Source: Hsuehochloa calcarea (Eukaryota; Streptophyta; Magnoliopsida; Poales; Poaceae). Taken from it: 64,000 nucleotides of DNA. The stretch covers positions 46,713,662 to 46,777,661 of the forward strand of contig CM070604.1 in assembly GCA_036346395.1 (NCBI GenBank). The letters are read 5' to 3'. Of the stretch, positions 21,430-33,374 are shown in pieces (position 1 is the first letter of the stretch; every line of letters starts with the position of its first letter). The translations under genes were made by a program, and so were the position numbers. The notes below the pieces were generated by a model. That model was not told where the DNA came from. It did no database searches and worked only from the letters and a program-made list of their open reading frames with translations.

Positions 21430-24400
21430 TTGAAAAATATTCATTTCAAGACATTCAATTGTATTAAAACCTTACGTTCTCCATATATATATCTACATAA
21501 GAAGCTACTTTTTCTCTCTTCTATTGAATCTCTTGTGTAGACTTCAGGATCAACTAAGGAATTAACTTCTCCAAGTCCACTGCATCTTTGTAGTAGTGCT
21601 TTAGCTTGATGAACACGGAGCTTGCATTGACAACAATGACAGACTGGACATAATTCTTCATAGATTGAACCATCTTCGGAGGTGGTCGACAATGAACTTT
21701 GTCTGAGTCTTGATGTCGTCGACCAGTTCTCCCACTGAAGACTCCTTTGTGAATGTAACCTCTACACATCTTATTTTTACACCAACTTTTAATTGAGTCA
21801 ATGTAAAAGACAAAGCTGTAGAATTGGCCTCCTTGCTCTCTTCGATCTCCTCTATGAGCGCTTTCTCCTCCCCGATAAGCTTCTCATTTTTTTAAGCTCA
21901 ACTCTTGTCTATGTTTTTCTACTGTATTAATCTCATATTGTATTTTCCATGTGCTTATTATTTGGTCCTTTATTTGCTTATGCAAATCTAACTATTTAAA
22001 TACATAAAAATTTGGATAAGCATGAGAAAATATGGAAACAATATAATCTAAAAGTAGAGTTTTTACCTACGGTCACTTCCTTGTATTTTTTAAGAAGTGC
22101 TTCATGGTCTTGCGTAAGCTTGTCACAGACCAGTTGGTGCCCCTTCATGTCATCCAATAGCTTCAGATTGAGGTCTTCAAGGCGCTTGCGCTCTGTACCA
22201 ATCTCCTTGATAATATTTTTTTTCTTTAAGGCTCACTTCTCTAAGAACAAGCTGGAATTTAGTTTCCTTAGTCGTGTTGTCGGTAAAGACCAACTTGTTC
22301 TCATACTCTTGGATGAGCCGACCAACAATATACTTCTCTTGCCTAAGAACACTGAAATTGCAAAGTTAGAATCAAAAAAATTCTTCAAGTAAAAAAAGAG
22401 TTTATTCAACTTAATCTTTAAGCTTTGTAATTTCTACATCATTAGATGTATCCTTGATGGTCGCATTCCCAATAAAGACTTTAAAAAGGCCAAGCATTTA
22501 TGTTGTTTTCTACTTATATAATAGTAAGAAGTTATTTCTCAGTGATCTAATAAAAAATCAAAGGATTTAAGTAAAAAAGATTATTACCTTGTTCAAATCC
22601 TTGATGTGTTTCTCCAATTCACTATATCCAGGGTCATCTGGTATAGTAAGCTGGTTGACCCTCGAGCTGGTTGGAACACCTTCTGGTCCAAATGGTGGCT
22701 TCCATGCCACTATGTCACCAGTACTAGGAATGAGGGGGAGGAGAAGGAATAGTTTCCTATTTCAAAGACCAATATAAAATATCTTAACAAAGAAAAAAGC
22801 AAATGCTTAGTCATAATATATTCAAAATAGTATATCAAAGGGTTAAAACCTGATTAGCGTCGTTGTCGGGAGCAACCTCAATCTTTTCTTTTATGACAGG
22901 CAAAACTTCAGTGGTTGGAGCCTTCTCGACGACCACTTTGGTTTGTCTTGCCTCCTCTTCAATTGGTGGGACCTTCTCGATCGGGCACCACTTCCACGTG
23001 AATCGAAGCTTCCTTGATTGCTTCTATGGGTACATGCCTTGGGGAGGTCGGAGTGTCTTCGACCACTTCGTCACCGACCACCTTGGGCATTGTTGCCTCC
23101 TCTAAATTGGTCTGTGCTAATTCAACTACAAGGGGAGTTGGAAGTGGCTCCTCTCTAGACTCCTCAATTTAAGAAATTGAATCAAGAGAGGTGGTTGGAG
23201 GGATGATACGTATAAAAACAATTATCTAAGTAAACATTACAAAAAGGAAAACTCAATCAGAAAAAGAGTTGAGTTAATATACTTACTTGAAACAAAGACC
23301 AATATCGGTCTCAAAAGTAAATAGAACGTCAACAACAACCAATTTGCCACTGTCGATGTTGGTGATATTCACACTAGGACCACTAATCCTAGGTTTTCTC
23401 ACTAAGATGAGGGGAGCTTCTTCTTCCTCCTCAATCTCATCTCTTCACCCTGAACATATGGGAAGAAAGGAAGATGACTATATGATTATTGAGAAATCAT
23501 AATCCTTTTTTTTTCTTCTTCTTGCGCACATATGTAGTTGAAGGGATACGAGTAGGCTACACTAGTTGGAAATTCAAAAATTATACCACGTAAACCAGGA
23601 TGTCAGGCAAGCAAGAAATCACAGATCGTTACCACCAGACGCGCAATGCAGCGGAAGAAGAGTTGGAGCAGCCTGATCCAACGAAGAGCGCGTCGATGTA
23701 GTTGTTGTAGTCGATCGTCCGACGTAGTTGATCGTTCAACATAGTCGATCGCCCAGCGTAGTCATTGCCGATTGTCTCCTCTAGCAACTAATCTCTTTTC
23801 TTGTAATATCGCGGATCATCCTCAAGTGCAATAGTAACCACAGTAGTGCCTCTACGATATCCACACGTCCACGGCAGGAACACCATACGCTGGTGTGCTA
23901 GCACCAAGTGGCATGGGAAGGCTCTCTCAAGAAGATGGCGGCTAGGGATTGGAGCAACTCACGTCAACTCTTGTCGTATATCTCCTCTGTTACCTATTTA
24001 TATTCCCAACAGCCTCAAGCATCTTCTTAAATAGTGCATGTGACAGATCCTATCCAAACACGTTTAACGAATCGTATCCGTATTGGTTTGTTCAAACCCG
24101 TTATGTGTGTGACCCTGTAGGTTCATGCATAATCGGTTGTGACTCGAAAACTCATTTCCGATCATGAGTCGTCAGTGGCACCTAGCAGGACACAACGATT
24201 CCCAAATACACACGAATTATATCGGGCTAACCTTAATGTAATATGATCTACGACCAGGTCCTATTTGGTCTCAACCAATTCGCAACTCCTTACGACTAGG
24301 TTTCGACCAGCCTACGACCAGCTCATATTTGGTCTCGACCAGTTCGTAACTCCTTATGACCAGGTTCGACCACTTAGTGATCATGTTCGACCATCCTACA

Positions 24401-26720
24401 ACTAGCTCGTATCTCCATACGACTAGTCCGTATTTGATCGAACTGAACGACCAGCTCGTGTATTCTCCTTTTGCCTCACAATATCTGGTTGAACTTCATG
24501 TGAGATGTTGTGCCATCCATGGACTGTTTAATACTTTCTCGGTCAAGTGTCGGATAACTTCGTGTGGTTGAACTCTTCGACCACCAGTAGTATGGCCATA
24601 CACTTTCTTTATCCGACCACATCGAGGGGTCTAGAGATATCTCTCCTGTTATGTTAGGAGGGGCAAATCTCATATCTGACCAATCACATTCCTCTGCATA
24701 TTTCATAGCATACTCGAAAGCTGCATTTATGACTACCCGATTACGGAGTAGCCTTTGCCAACCCCAAAGTGTACTCTTACACATGTAGGAAACCATGCTG
24801 ATCTCAAGTCTAAGGATTATACATCATCATTGCTTGAGACCAACTGATGACACGTGAAATCGTAACAATCTCAGCAGTGTCTTAAGGTGGGTCAATCCAA
24901 CACCATGTTCTCTAACATGTGTTCACATTATTGATTCGATATCCATATATCCATGACCAGTGAAATATGGTCATCAATCAATACATGTGCTAGTTGATAG
25001 AGTAACTAGTGTTCCGACCAGTGACTTTCGACCAGGGATACATTTAGAATGATATCATCATAAGTTAAAAGAGCTTCTCCAAAAAGTCACATATTCGTTA
25101 ATCTTTATAACTGATGATTCATTCAAGAAATAGAATAACATTTATTCAATAACTCAAAAACATAGACGTGATACAATCATCTCTATGATTGCCTCTAGAG
25201 CATATCACCAACAGTAGTAGCCTTGGAAGCCTTTACCAACTTCTCCTACACCTGGGGCTGGTCATGAATATGCTTCAACCAGATTGCAGGGAGAATGTTG
25301 GTCGCCTCTGCTGCAGCCTTGTGACTTGACTGCACAATGTCGACTGGGTTTGCACTAGTAGTCACAGGACTGGTCTGCTTGGCGATGACCATGGAACCAG
25401 AAAATGTTGCTAGAGCAACTGTGGCTCTGGTCCTTAGTCTCTCGACAACGACTTGAGTAGGCATTGCAGCAACAATCTTGGTGTTCTTGGTAGGCAGAGC
25501 TTGACTGCTTGACTCTGATTGGTCAATACCCATCTTCCTGCCATGCATTTAAAGAAAAAATAGTGAGTTTATTGGTTATGGTCTTAACAAAAATTCAAGA
25601 CTAGAATTAAACTTATACATACATGCATTTATTCTTCTATGAACTCTGTAGAGCCTCTGATCAGGCTAGAGGGTTGGTCGACAAAAGAATTTGGCTCTAA
25701 GCTTTCCTTCACATTCTTCAACATGAAGGAATCCTTTTCTTTGACCACCTCCTCTGGCAGAACTAAAAAACAACAAAACTTAGACCTAGTAATGCTCATA
25801 CTACAAAGTCAAAATATTACCTTAAGAGACCTAGAAAGTAACATACCTCTAGGGCTATCATTGGCCAGGTCATTATCCCCTTTCAGCTGCCAAGCAAAGT
25901 AAGCTCTTTTCTTTAGGGGCTAACCTTGTTCTGGAGGAAGTCGTGGATGATCCTCTGACCAGTTAATCCGGTAGTCACCAACAAGATGATTGCGTCGACT
26001 AGTCTCTCCTCCTCGGCTGTCAACTTCAGGGAGGTCTTCTCCTTCTTCACGTCTTGGGCTGACTAGCTCAGCATAGGACCTCTAGTGAACTTCAAGCGGC
26101 TGCCTCCGGGAATGTCAGAGTAGAACCACTCTTTCTGATAATCTCGCCATGTATCATTGATGGGGAGCAGGGGGTAGCATCTGGACATTTGGTCCTGGAG
26201 CTTGAAGTATGTGCTTGCACATAACCCCTGACCTCTATTATTCCTAGTGAATTGGTAGAAATGGCGGAAGAGGCGAACAGGGGGGAATGCTAAGGAAAGC
26301 TTCGCAAAGATGCGAAAAGACACCAAGGATTAAGATAGAGTTCGGTCCTAGGTGGAAGAGCTCTATCTTGAAGTAATCTAGGACAATCACCATAAATTCG
26401 CTTTATGGCAAATAAAAACCTAGCTTTATGAAAGAAAAAGGAGGATGATTCGACTTTCTTTTGGAATTGGAGCATCTTCACTGCCACAGGGCCTCCATTA
26501 GATTAAAGATCACGCTGGGAAGTGTCCTTGATCCTCTAGTTCCTGAATCCTGCTCTCGAAAAGGGTTGAAGCTCTTAGAATCCCCATGATCAAAGATCGA
26601 ACAAGGATTTTTGAAGATGAAGAAGTTCGGGAGTAAAGTTGAATTGGAGATGAAGAGAGCATAGTAATAGTAAAGGTAAAAAAGAAGTTTTTTTTATCCC
26701 TCTTTATCACGAACCATTCG
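21430..26720 (-). pseudogene. Antisense extra ORF of Tat-like gypsy element, split by a solo LTR
   Basis: On minus, opposite to the pol remnant, a decayed long coding region runs from about 26720 to 21430. Its first part resembles the 'putative gypsy type transposon' domain (Transposase_28 style): VLDYFKIELFHLGPNSILIL, then FSHLCEAFLSI, then KEWFYSDIPGG (26500-26060). A Ser/Thr-rich part follows (25548-25246). Beyond the solo LTR there is an acidic/Pro-rich part (about 23100-22870) and a coiled coil (IGTERKRLEDLNLKLLDDMK) at about 22290-22070. Tat elements are known to carry such additional ORFs downstream of pol, some antisense. Frameshifts and stops are frequent. The role of these proteins is unknown. 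Confidence 0.6.
23539..25213 (-). repeat. Solo LTR A2, BARE/Angela-like Ty1-copia
   Basis: This is the same family as 363-1931, inverted. The plus strand starts TGAAGGGATACGAGTAGGC and ends CATATCACCAACA. The perfect 5-bp TSD GTAGT is at 23534-23538 and 25214-25218. Length is 1675 bp, with no internal retrotransposon sequence. It interrupts the antisense ORF of the Tat-like element and is therefore younger than it. Confidence 0.95.
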
Positions 26721-26879
26721 CCTACTCACTGCAAACTTCGGGTACGATTTCCAACAAAATCAGAGTATGTTCCTTTCTCCCATATTTTCATTAAATGGTT
26801 GGAATGATTGTGCCTAGTTAAATCTTATTGATGCATGTTTTGAGGAAAAAAAGACATAAATAAATATTTCTTATTTTCT

Positions 26880-27400
26880 TAAGCCTTAGGGGCTAGCTAA
26901 CAAGGATTCTTGACAGGGTCAACCTTTTTTGGTTAAAGTCGGAGTCTGTATCAACGTAGACCCACATGTCGGAGTCTACCTCTATAACAGTTATGAACTT
27001 ACAACCTATACTTAAAGGAAATTTAATATCCTTTACTACGACCCAACTGTTCAACGATCAGTTTGAGTCATGAGACGACCAACTATACGGTTATGGGCAA
27101 TCCCCGAACATCAAACTGGCCGGGAGACATGATAATTTCTCACGTGACTAACGGGAAAATAACTATTGGCGTATCTAGCAACTTACGACAGTTGACTAAA
27201 AGGCGTGACAGTTCAAGACTCTATTGGAGAACGTGCGTGAAGATTAGAGGTGCCTTTAGCGGCATTAACTTTGTAATAACAATGTTCTAACATTCTTAAT
27301 CACGATCATTCGATCGATTCTGTAACATCTCATTGTATTCTCATACAAACACTCAGTGCGTCTGCAACAATAAAATGTCTTCGTTTTGATAGTATTATAT
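26880..27400 (+). repeat. Possible 3' LTR remnant of Tat-like element
   Basis: A purine-rich CCTTAGGGGCTAG stretch at about 26883-26895 resembles the PPT of Tat elements. It is followed by sequence ending the antisense ORF region. The far end was not defined and no matching 5' LTR is in the window. Confidence 0.3.
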
Positions 27401-27773
27401 AATTTTTCCAGATAAGTTCAACCACCAAAGGCATGTTTAACCATCGTACCCCCAGCCAGTCAGACTACTGATAATGGTCAGTCAGACAATCACCATGACC
27501 GATCTGATCTCCTCAGCCTAACAGCCTAACATAATTTGAAATTTTCCGAAAACAAGTTTTTCCCAACGCCTCAACAGTTCAACACATTAAAATTAATATC
27601 TTCATCGCTACGTTCAGTTAATGCTACCAAATTTTCTTAAAACGCGTGTTGGCGAGGACCACCGTAGAAAACAAACCAAACGGCCCTAGACACTGGTAAG
27701 TGCGGCTCGTTTTTCGTGTTCTCTTATCTGGTTGCAAGGTTGTGTTTCTTTCTAGGAAGGGCAAACAAAAAAC

Positions 27774-27799
27774 AGAGAGAGAGAGAGAGCGCGCGCGCG
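27774..27799. repeat. (AG)n(CG)n microsatellite
   Basis: About eight AG units pass directly into about five CG units. Confidence 0.9.
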
Positions 27800-28300
27800 A
27801 ATCGATTAGTCAAAGAGTGCTCGATACTCTACAGTCAAACAGCAGCACAGCGTGGCTGCGTGGGTACCTGTGCAGGCGCGGTTCGTGACCGTGTGCCCCA
27901 CGCAGGACCAGCGCGGCTCATCATCTGCTCTTACAAAAAAAAAATTGGGGTTAAAAAGGCGGATCATCACGACGCCGCTGTCAATCCGCTGCGGAATCCA
28001 CAGCACGCACCGGCAACACATCAGCAGTGCGGCAGCTGCTGTGCCGCCACCCACCACCACTCCACCAGCCACCCGTCATTCGCCACGAACGCACGCACAT
28101 GCGGATGCGGGCCTTCCAAAACGTGGCACGTCACCAGCACGATCGTCTCGTCTGATTCTTGGCTTCGCAATGTGTACAGTGTACTAGTAGCAGCGATCGC
28201 GTACAATATCCGTACAAGATCACGGACACTCCACGCGAGGCGCAGTCCATCCGTACACCAGCTGCCAAGATTTTTGCCGTGGAAGTATGGAGCGGGAGTA

Positions 28301-28580
28301 CGAGCACTACTATAATCACTTCCACTTAAAAATTACCGTTATCTCCAACTGCTCCTCACTGCTCACCAATCCACGGTACGCTCAGAGTCATAGCGTATTA
28401 TGAAAAGTTTAATTAGGTCTTACTACCGCCTTTTCTTTGACGAGTACTACTATAATCACTTCCACTTAAAATTACCATCATCTCCTACTGCTCCTCGGTG
28501 CTCACCAATCCGCGGTACGCTCAGAGTCATAGCGTATTATAAAAAGTTTAATTATGTCTTACTACTACCACCTTTTCTTT
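28301..28580. repeat. 140-bp direct tandem duplication
   Basis: Copies at 28301-28440 and 28441-28580 share CACTACTATAATCACTTCCA/TACTACTATAATCACTTCCA starts, GGTACGCTCAGAGTCATAGC and CCTTTTCTTTG ends, with scattered substitutions. No coding potential. Confidence 0.85.
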
Positions 28581-29687
28581 GTGGTAGAAATCTTTGAGAT
28601 GTCAAACTCGCATCAAGTCTTTTGTCGTGAAATTCCGTTTGCTTCCCGAAGAGTCTTTACGAGTAGTATTGATGTGACATTGCTTCTCATGCTGAGCCAC
28701 ATTCTGGACATCTGCCGGACTTGTCCTCTTTTCTGCGCTTTAACTCTTTAAGAGATGAGTGGTTGTGTACAGAGATTGTCACCTGACGTCGCACATTGGA
28801 TATCAAGGATATCAAACCCATTCAGGACCAACATTGTTTGGCTAGTGGTCACCCGATGAAAAGATTGATTAACCGTTCCTACTTTAGCGATAAAGGAATC
28901 GAATCTTCGAGATAGACAGTTATCACAAGTGCCTAAAGACTTTTGTTTTAATACAAAGTAGCGCTGAACTTTCACAACCTTTTCTTTATATATTTACCCA
29001 ACAACTCTTTCAGCATTCTGAGCCATGACTCCACGCAAGAAGGTGATATTCATCGAATTACCCTATAGCATTCTACGGACTGAGATCATCTGTATCGAAG
29101 ATCTACGGTGGTATAGTATTAAAAGCGAGCTCTACCATTCGATCGAAAATCGAAATTTCGTATTTCATTGTTTCTGTAATATTCTGCCATGAAAAATTGA
29201 AGGTCCAAATCAACTCCTACAAGATAAAAATAGTAACACTTGTTTTCCAACCAACGAGAAAATCACTACTTGTTATACTTAATTTAGAGCAGTAAAATGT
29301 TTTTACACACATATTAGGGCCAAAAATCATTAGTGCTTATTCGATATTATCCTTCCTGACAAAATGCATAAAATTTCTATATACTGCAAACAAGACCTAA
29401 ATGATAGTGGTGTTTTTTTTACTTCTTCAAACCAAATGATTGATAGTGGCGTGTAGATAGTTCGCTTGGTTTTACTGCACGAGCAGGAAACAAGAAGCGT
29501 GAAACCCGGGCCTAGGCAAAGGCTTGACCGCAAAAACGAGCAAAGCAAACAGATGAAACGCACGGAGAACCAGACGAGTTGAAACCGGTTCCGGCCGAAG
29601 TGCGCCCCCAGCTTCCATTGTCCCTTGTTTATTTCGTTGGGCTCAAACTTCGAAAACGGCCACCGGCACCTGTCTCCCTGTCCCACG

Positions 29688-29695
29688 CAGCACGG
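29688..29695. repeat. Left 8-bp target-site duplication of hAT element
   Basis: CAGCACGG here matches CACCACGG at 42778-42785 at 7 of 8 positions. Eight-base duplications are the hAT signature. The right copy is found only after removing the retrotransposon inserted at 37845-42774. Confidence 0.75.
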
Positions 29696-29702
29696 TAGAG
29701 CT

Positions 29703-32180
29703 TGTTGGTGATATATCCTAAAATCAATCGTAGCGATTATTGTATTATATCTATATTTATAAGTTATTGAATAAATATTATTATATTCTTTAAATGAATC
29801 ATCAGTTGTATATGTCAATAAATATGTGATTTATTAGTGAACCTCTTTAACTTATATGATATCGTTCTAAATGTATCTCTAGTCGGATGTCACAGGTCGG
29901 AACACTAGTGACTTATCGACCAACATATGTATTGATTGATGATCATGTTTCACCGATCATAGATATAAAGATATCGAATCAATAATATGAATACATGTTA
30001 AAGAATATGGGGTTGTATAGACTCATCTTGAGACACTATTGAGATTGTTATGATTCTATGTGTCATTAGTTGGTCTCATGCAATGATGATATATAATCCT
30101 TAGACCTGATATCATCATAATTTTTACATGTATAATAGTTCACTTAAGAATTGCCAAACGCTACTCGTAATTGCTGGGTAGCTATAAAGGTAGCTTCGGG
30201 TATGCTATGAAACATATGGAGAAATTTGACTGATCGGATATGAGATTTATCCTCCTAACATAATAGGAGAGATATCTCTAAGCCCCTCAATGTGGTCGGA
30301 TAAAGAAAGTGTATGATCATACCACTGGTGGTCGAAGAGTTCGACCAGATGAAAAAGTTATCCGACACTCGGTTAAGAAAGTATTGAACAGTCCATGGAT
30401 GACATAATATCTCAATTGGAGTTCAATCAAATATCGTGAGGCAAAGGGAGTATGCACGAGCAGGTCGTTCAGTTCGATTAGACACAGACTAGTCATATGG
30501 AGATACGAGCTGGCCGTAGAATGGTCAAAGATTATCACAGAGTGGTCGAAACCTAGCTATAAGGAGTTACAAACTGGTCGAGACTAAATATGAACCCGTC
30601 GTATAGAGTGATAAGTCTGTGGCCCAATCTTCTGAAAGGTATTGATAAGTCGATTGTGGAGATCTTGACGTTGATGATCTAAAGGCTCCGACCAAACAGA
30701 TCGAACCCCTCGCAATCACTACACCACTACTCCGATGATTATCAATCGTGCCGAACGCGGTTGACCTCACCAAGAAGGTTATCTCCTGCATGCGAATCGA
30801 GAACACAAAGCAAGAAAGTAGAAGATGCAATATGATATTGTATTGCGAATATAGATGAAGCTCACAATGTGGGGTTCCTCAACCGAACGTGCGGTGAGAC
30901 TGCTAAGCAGAATAATCTCAAAGAAACCCCCCTAAACTATGATGGCTACTGTATATATATAGGGGGACGTGAGGAGGTTGACCTAGGGTTGTGTGGCCTT
31001 GGAAAGAGACATACACAACCTAGACTCCGACCTCGACACGCTTACAAGGCCCTATTAGGCCTAAAACGGTGATGCATCACCTTATTCACTATTTATGTCG
31101 CGTCTCTCTGGTCGAAGACCTGGTCCTGGGGTGGTCTTGAGGAGCCCATGATATCTTTGGTCATAGATTGTGTCCAACGAGTACTGTGCTCGCTTCTCTG
31201 GTCGTATATTGCTCCCAACGAGTCCTGGGCTCGCCGAGTGCTAGAGAAACTGGTCATAGGCCTTCTTGAAGTGGTCGTAGACCCCGCGAACCGGTTGTAG
31301 ACCTTCTTGAACTGGTCGTAGTCCTATATTCCTAAGTACAAGTAAATTATGTCCGTTAGGCAGCATCATAGAGTTCTCAAATAATACACTCAGCCATAGA
31401 AACGAATTTACCTGATAAATAAGTTGACGCGTACGAGCTCTTGTAATTGGTATATCAAGCATAGCAAATGTGGTTGTATCCATAGGGGTCATGTCCTCAT
31501 CATAGAGATACGAGTTGGTCGTAAGTCATAAAGACCTGGTTGTAGATCATATTGCATTAAGATTCGTCCGATATAATTTGTGTGTATTCGGGAATCATTT
31601 TGTCCTGCTAGGAACCACTAACGACTCATGGTCGGAAAAAGTTTTCGAGTCATAACCGATTACACATGAACCTACAGAGTCACACACTTAACGAGTTGGA
31701 ATAAACGTGTTCGGATAGGATCCATCATGGGCTCTATATAAGGAGATGCTTGAGGCTATTGGAAGTAGGCGATATACGTGAATTGTTCTACCTAGTCGCC
31801 ATCTTCTCGAGAGAACCTTGCCGTGCGAGTTGGTGCTAGCACACCGGCGTACGACGTTCCTTCCCTGGACGTGTGGATATCGTAGAGGCTCTATTGCGGT
31901 TGCTGTTGCGCTCAAGGACGATCCACGACTTCGGAAAGTGATTGGTTGTTGGAGGAGACGATCGGCGACGAGGACGCTGGACGATTGATCGACTACGTTT
32001 GACGATCGACTACTACCGCTACATCGATGCACTCTACGTTGGATCAGGCTATTCCAACTCATCTTTTGCTGCACTGCGCGTCTAGTGTAACGATATGTGA
32101 TTTTCTACTTGCTTGGCTTCCTGGTTTACGTGGTATAATTTTTTATTTGCTAGCTAGCGTAGCCTACCTGTATCCCTACA
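29703..32180 (+). repeat. Solo LTR A3, BARE/Angela-like, itself split by another solo LTR
   Basis: Starts TGTTGGTGATATATCC and ends TGTATCCCTACA. The perfect 5-bp TSD GAGCT is at 29698-29702 and 32181-32185. Without the nested element it is about 1579 bp, close to copy A1. It is inserted seven bases into the left TIR of the hAT element. Confidence 0.95.
30609..31502 (+). repeat. Nested solo LTR B (894 bp)
   Basis: Comparison with copies A1 and A2 shows extra DNA between 30609 and 31502. It begins TGATAAGTCTGTGG and ends GTCCTCATCA, with flanking TSD TAGAG at 30604-30608 and 31503-31507. TG...CA ends with a short TGAT/ATCA inversion and a 5-bp TSD indicate a solo LTR. No internal retrotransposon sequence is present and the superfamily is not determined. 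Confidence 0.9.
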
Positions 32181-32185
32181 GAGCT

Positions 32186-33300
32186 GGCCAGAGGGGTCGT
32201 GCCTGCTGGGCCGGCTCGAGGCGTCACTGTAGGCCCGACCCATACTGTTCATGGGCTGAGCTAACACGACACGATGGCGCGGGCCGTGCCTAGGCCGTCA
32301 CCCCGGCATGATGGGTCGGCTCGGCACGACAAAAATAGTGCTGGGCCATGCTAGACACAGCACAAGCACGGTGAGCCCGACACGACCCATCTGGCTCGAG
32401 GGAGAGCCATCGAACACAGCCAGCGGCCAGAGCCGGAAGCGCACGCGGTGGCACCGACGCGGAGGAAGAAGGGCAGCACGGGTCGTGGGGCTCGGCAGCA
32501 GTGGGGACGAGGAGGCGGTGCTGGATCTGGAGAGGTGGCGGTGCGTGCACCGTCGTCGTAGTGCGGTGTGGCGCGGCCACACGGAATTGAGGAGGCTGTG
32601 CGGGCCGAGCGGTGGGGAGGCGAGGAGGCCATATGGGCCATGTGGCTCAGCGACGGTGAGGACGAGGAGGCACCGGGGCGGTGCCGAAGCCGGAGAGGAG
32701 GGGGTGTGTGCGTCGTCACCGCCGTGCCGTGAGGCGTGGCCGCGCGGAGTTGATGAGGCGGTGCGGGCCGAGGAGGCAGGGAGGCGGTGCGGGCTGTGCG
32801 GGGAGGAGGCGGCTTAGCACGGCGATGCGGACGCGGGGGGAGGCGTTGCCGGTGGCAAGGCGGAGGGAGGTGACGCGGAGGCCGGAGGGAGGTAGGGAAG
32901 CGAAGAGGCAGTGCGGCCTGGGCGTCGGGCGAGTAGGGGGCATGGGGAGAAGAAGGGTCGTGAGCAGCAGGGCAAGTCGGGTAGGTGGTCGTGTGGGCTT
33001 GTGGGCCGTGCCTGGCATGACCCGACGAAAATGGACTGTTGGGCAATTTCTTCCTGTTTTGACCGTTTGGGTCATAAATAATAGCAAACAAATTCAAAAA
33101 ATCTCAAAAAAATTCCTATAAATAGCCACCATACCCCCCTCATTCAGCACCCCTTTATTGTCCATTCTCTTTTTAAAATTTTGTTGTGCAAATTCAAATT
33201 CGTGTTGAGCTAATTTGGTAAAATTCAAAAAATTTATGCCAAAATTTGAAAAATTCAATTTTCGACAGCAAATCAGCGAAAGAGGTACACTACTATTTTT
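32186..33300 (+). other. GC-rich subterminal and leader region of hAT element
   Basis: The first part repeats hAT-type GGCCGTGCC/CGGCACGAC motifs. The middle is a very G+C-rich block in which all frames are open for long stretches (32308-33121, both strands). I read these frames as composition effects, because no domain is visible. An A+T-rich leader follows before the transposase. Confidence 0.5.
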
Positions 33301-33374
33301 TGCATACTTTTATTGTTAGTGCTTGTTATGGTAAGATGGAAGTAATAATAGTGTTAGTTTCTATTTTGTAGTTT

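Larger units (their letters stand above)
27400..29687. other. Low-copy-looking DNA, probable ancestral upstream region of the MscS-like channel gene
   Basis: No gene is recognised. It contains an (AG)n(CG)n microsatellite at 27774-27799 and a 140-bp tandem duplication. Short open frames around 27700-28325 on both strands have no motif. Because the hAT target-site duplication joins 29695 to 42786, this DNA directly preceded the channel gene before the insertions, so its promoter probably lies at the right-hand end. Confidence 0.5.

Noticed and set aside
27716..28315. Open frame of 199 codons with Cys/His residues
   Set aside because: No domain, uneven composition, contains the AG/CG microsatellite and overlaps open frames on the other strand.
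30609..31502. First read as part of the BARE/Angela-like LTR
   Set aside because: Comparison with the other two copies and the TAGAG duplication shows it is a separate inserted solo LTR.
32308..33121. Long Arg/Ala/Pro-rich open frames on both strands (up to 248 codons)
   Set aside because: Composition artefact in the hAT subterminal region; no motif and no splice context.
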